DNA of 64,000 bases from contig CAWESS010000036.1 of the NCBI GenBank assembly GCA_963811825.1, positions 310,001-374,000 of the forward strand, in the 5' to 3' direction. Each line of letters starts with the position of its first letter. Positions within the stretch are counted from its first letter, which is position 1. Positions 62,906 to 64,000 of this stretch are shown piece after piece. Source of the DNA: Fodinibacter sp963811825 (lineage in GTDB: Bacteria > Actinomycetota > Actinomycetes > Actinomycetales > Dermatophilaceae). Under the pieces are notes generated by a model, which saw nothing but the letters and a program-made list of their open reading frames with translations, ran no database searches and was not told where the DNA came from. The position numbers and the translations under genes were made by a program.

Positions 62906-64000
62906 GTGGCCGAGCAGTCCCCGTCCAGCGACCCCCTGACCTCCTTCGGACCCAACGAGTGGCTGGTCGACGAGCTGTACGAGCAGTACCAGAAGGACAA
63001 GAACAGCGTCGATCGCGCCTGGTGGGACTTCTTCAAGGACTACGAGCCCGGCGAGGCAGCCCTGGGCCGGGGCGCCGCAGCCGCCGCGAACCGCGCTGCT
63101 GCGGCGCCCGCGCCTCCCGCTGCTCCAGCCGCTCCGACTGCTCCCGCGGCCAACGGCTCCGCCCCGGCCGTCAAGGCCCCCACCACGGCGGCAGCACCCG
63201 CCCCCGCGGCCAGGACGACCCCCGCTGCAGCGCCAGCGCCCAGCCCGGCTTCCGCGCCCGCCCCTGCGCCTGCGAGCGCCCCCGCCCCGGCTCCGGCCGC
63301 AGCCCCCGCGCAGGTGCGGTCGGAGCCCGCTGCCGCCGCGAGCGCCCCCAAGCCCCGTGAGGCGGTCGCTCCCAAGGCGTCGGGCCCGCTCACCGACTCC
63401 TCGCAGACCCCGATCCGCGGCGCCAGCGCCCGGGTCGTGACGAACATGGAGTCCTCGCTCGAGGTCCCGACGGCGACCTCGGTGCGCGCCGTGCCGGCGA
63501 AGCTGCTCATCGACAACCGCATCGTCATCAACAACCACCTCACCCGTAGTCGCGGCGGCAAGGTGAGCTTCACCCACATCATCGGGTTCGCGCTCGTCAA
63601 GGCCCTGGGCGTGATGCCCGCGATGAACAACGGCTTCGGCCACGACGAGGCCGGCAAGCCCGTGCTCGTGACGCCGGCCCACGTCAACCTCGGGCTGGCC
63701 ATCGACCTCGCCAAGCCCGACGGCACCCGCAGCCTGCTCGTGCCGTCGATCAAGGCCGCGGAGACGATGGACTTCGCGCACTTCTGGACCGCCTACGAGG
63801 AGATGGTCAAGAAGGCCCGCTCCGGCAAGCTCACCGTCGAGGACTTCCAGGGCACGTCGATCTCGCTGACCAACCCGGGAACCATCGGCACGGTGCACTC
63901 GGTGCCGCGCCTCATGCAGGGCCAGGGCACGATCATCGGCGTCGGCGCGCTCGAGTACCCGGCCGAGTGGGCCGGCGCGAGCCTGGAGACGCTCAACCGC
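62906..64000 (+). CDS. kgd: Multifunctional 2-oxoglutarate decarboxylase/dehydrogenase (MfE1o, Kgd), N-terminal part
   Basis: 365 residues are visible before the window edge; the full family is about 1,230. The N terminus GPNEWLVDELYEQYQKDKNSVDRAWWDFFKDYEPGE is the E1o dimerisation helix, residues about 53-165 form a very Ala/Pro-rich linker, and from about 170 an E2-like acyltransferase domain begins (RGASARVVTNMESSLEVPTAT; TRSRGGKVSFTHIIGFALVKAL). E1 fused to an E2-like domain without a lipoyl domain is the actinobacterial MfE1o layout. It catalyses the first steps of 2-oxoglutarate oxidation. GTG start; the only ribosome-binding candidate (AGAGG) is distant. Confidence 0.95.
   Translation, partial: MAEQSPSSDPLTSFGPNEWLVDELYEQYQKDKNSVDRAWWDFFKDYEPGEAALGRGAAAAANRAAAAPAPPAAPAAPTAPAANGSAPAVKAPTTAAAPAPAARTTPAAAPAPSPASAPAPAPASAPAPAPAAAPAQVRSEPAAAASAPKPREAVAPKASGPLTDSSQTPIRGASARVVTNMESSLEVPTATSVRAVPAKLLIDNRIVINNHLTRSRGGKVSFTHIIGFALVKALGVMPAMNNGFGHDEAGKPVLVTPAHVNLGLAIDLAKPDGTRSLLVPSIKAAETMDFAHFWTAYEEMVKKARSGKLTVEDFQGTSISLTNPGTIGTVHSVPRLMQGQGTIIGVGALEYPAEWAGASLETLNR

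Overview
The window is about 72% GC by eye, dense with GTG starts and short gene overlaps, and reads as chromosomal DNA of a high-GC actinobacterium. The gene order argS-lysA-hom-thrC-thrB-rho-rpmE-prfA-prmC-tsaC-glyA-(sugar transferase)-atpI-atpBEFHAGDC-DUF2550 is actinobacterial core. NucS, an F420-type LLM oxidoreductase, crotonyl-CoA carboxylase/reductase and the MfE1o (Kgd) enzyme support this. A very frequent octamer, GGATGCCG/CGGCATCC, and the gene content suggest Intrasporangiaceae or a close relative; that family-level placement is inference. No phage, plasmid, CRISPR, rRNA or transposase is visible.

Layout. 1-2.4 kb: YbbN-like protein (cut by the window edge), a lipoprotein and a two-span membrane protein. 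2.5-6.4 kb: a MarR regulator divergent from a beta-phosphoglucomutase/GH65 disaccharide phosphorylase pair. 6.4-11.5 kb: two intact ABC ATPases behind an FtsX-type permease with about 15 apparent frameshifts, then a decayed GNAT gene. 11.5-14.3 kb: meaB, thiolase, methylmalonyl-CoA epimerase. 14.3-18 kb: an envelope-associated membrane protein and a GH15-like protein. 18-31.3 kb: ccr, AI-2E exporter, a dimethylglycine-dehydrogenase-like flavoprotein, a putative nuclease gene framed by two 87-bp repeats, a tandem 3-hydroxyacyl-CoA dehydrogenase, nucS, a DJ-1 family protein and meaA. 31.4-32.6 kb: a STAS protein and the cobalamin adenosyltransferase. 32.6-40.7 kb: DUF2550, the ATP synthase operon and atpI. 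40.8-57.3 kb: sugar transferase, glyA, tsaC, prmC, prfA, rpmE, an inserted LLM/GNAT pair, rho, the threonine/lysine genes and argS. 57.3-64 kb: response regulator, tRNA-Arg(CCG), two CNNM/CorC-like membrane proteins, an ABC pair and the start of kgd.

Two functional themes stand out. First, six genes for an ethylmalonyl-CoA or related acyl-CoA route (thiolase, 3-hydroxyacyl-CoA dehydrogenase, ccr, meaA, epimerase, meaB) lie within 20 kb as separate transcription units, and the adenosylcobalamin-making enzyme for the mutase is next to meaA. Second, the ATP synthase, translation-termination and aspartate-family amino acid genes form long tightly packed minus-strand operons with 1-8 base overlaps.

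The most unusual item is the pair of 87-bp direct repeats (23697-23783 and 24833-24919, one mismatch), each with two hairpins, enclosing a single AbiEi/DUF559-like gene. This looks like a small mobile or recombining cassette. Apparent frameshifts also occur at about 14465, 16275, 25600, 58060-58240 and 61805. Because they never hit core genes but are numerous, both sequencing error and real decay must be considered.
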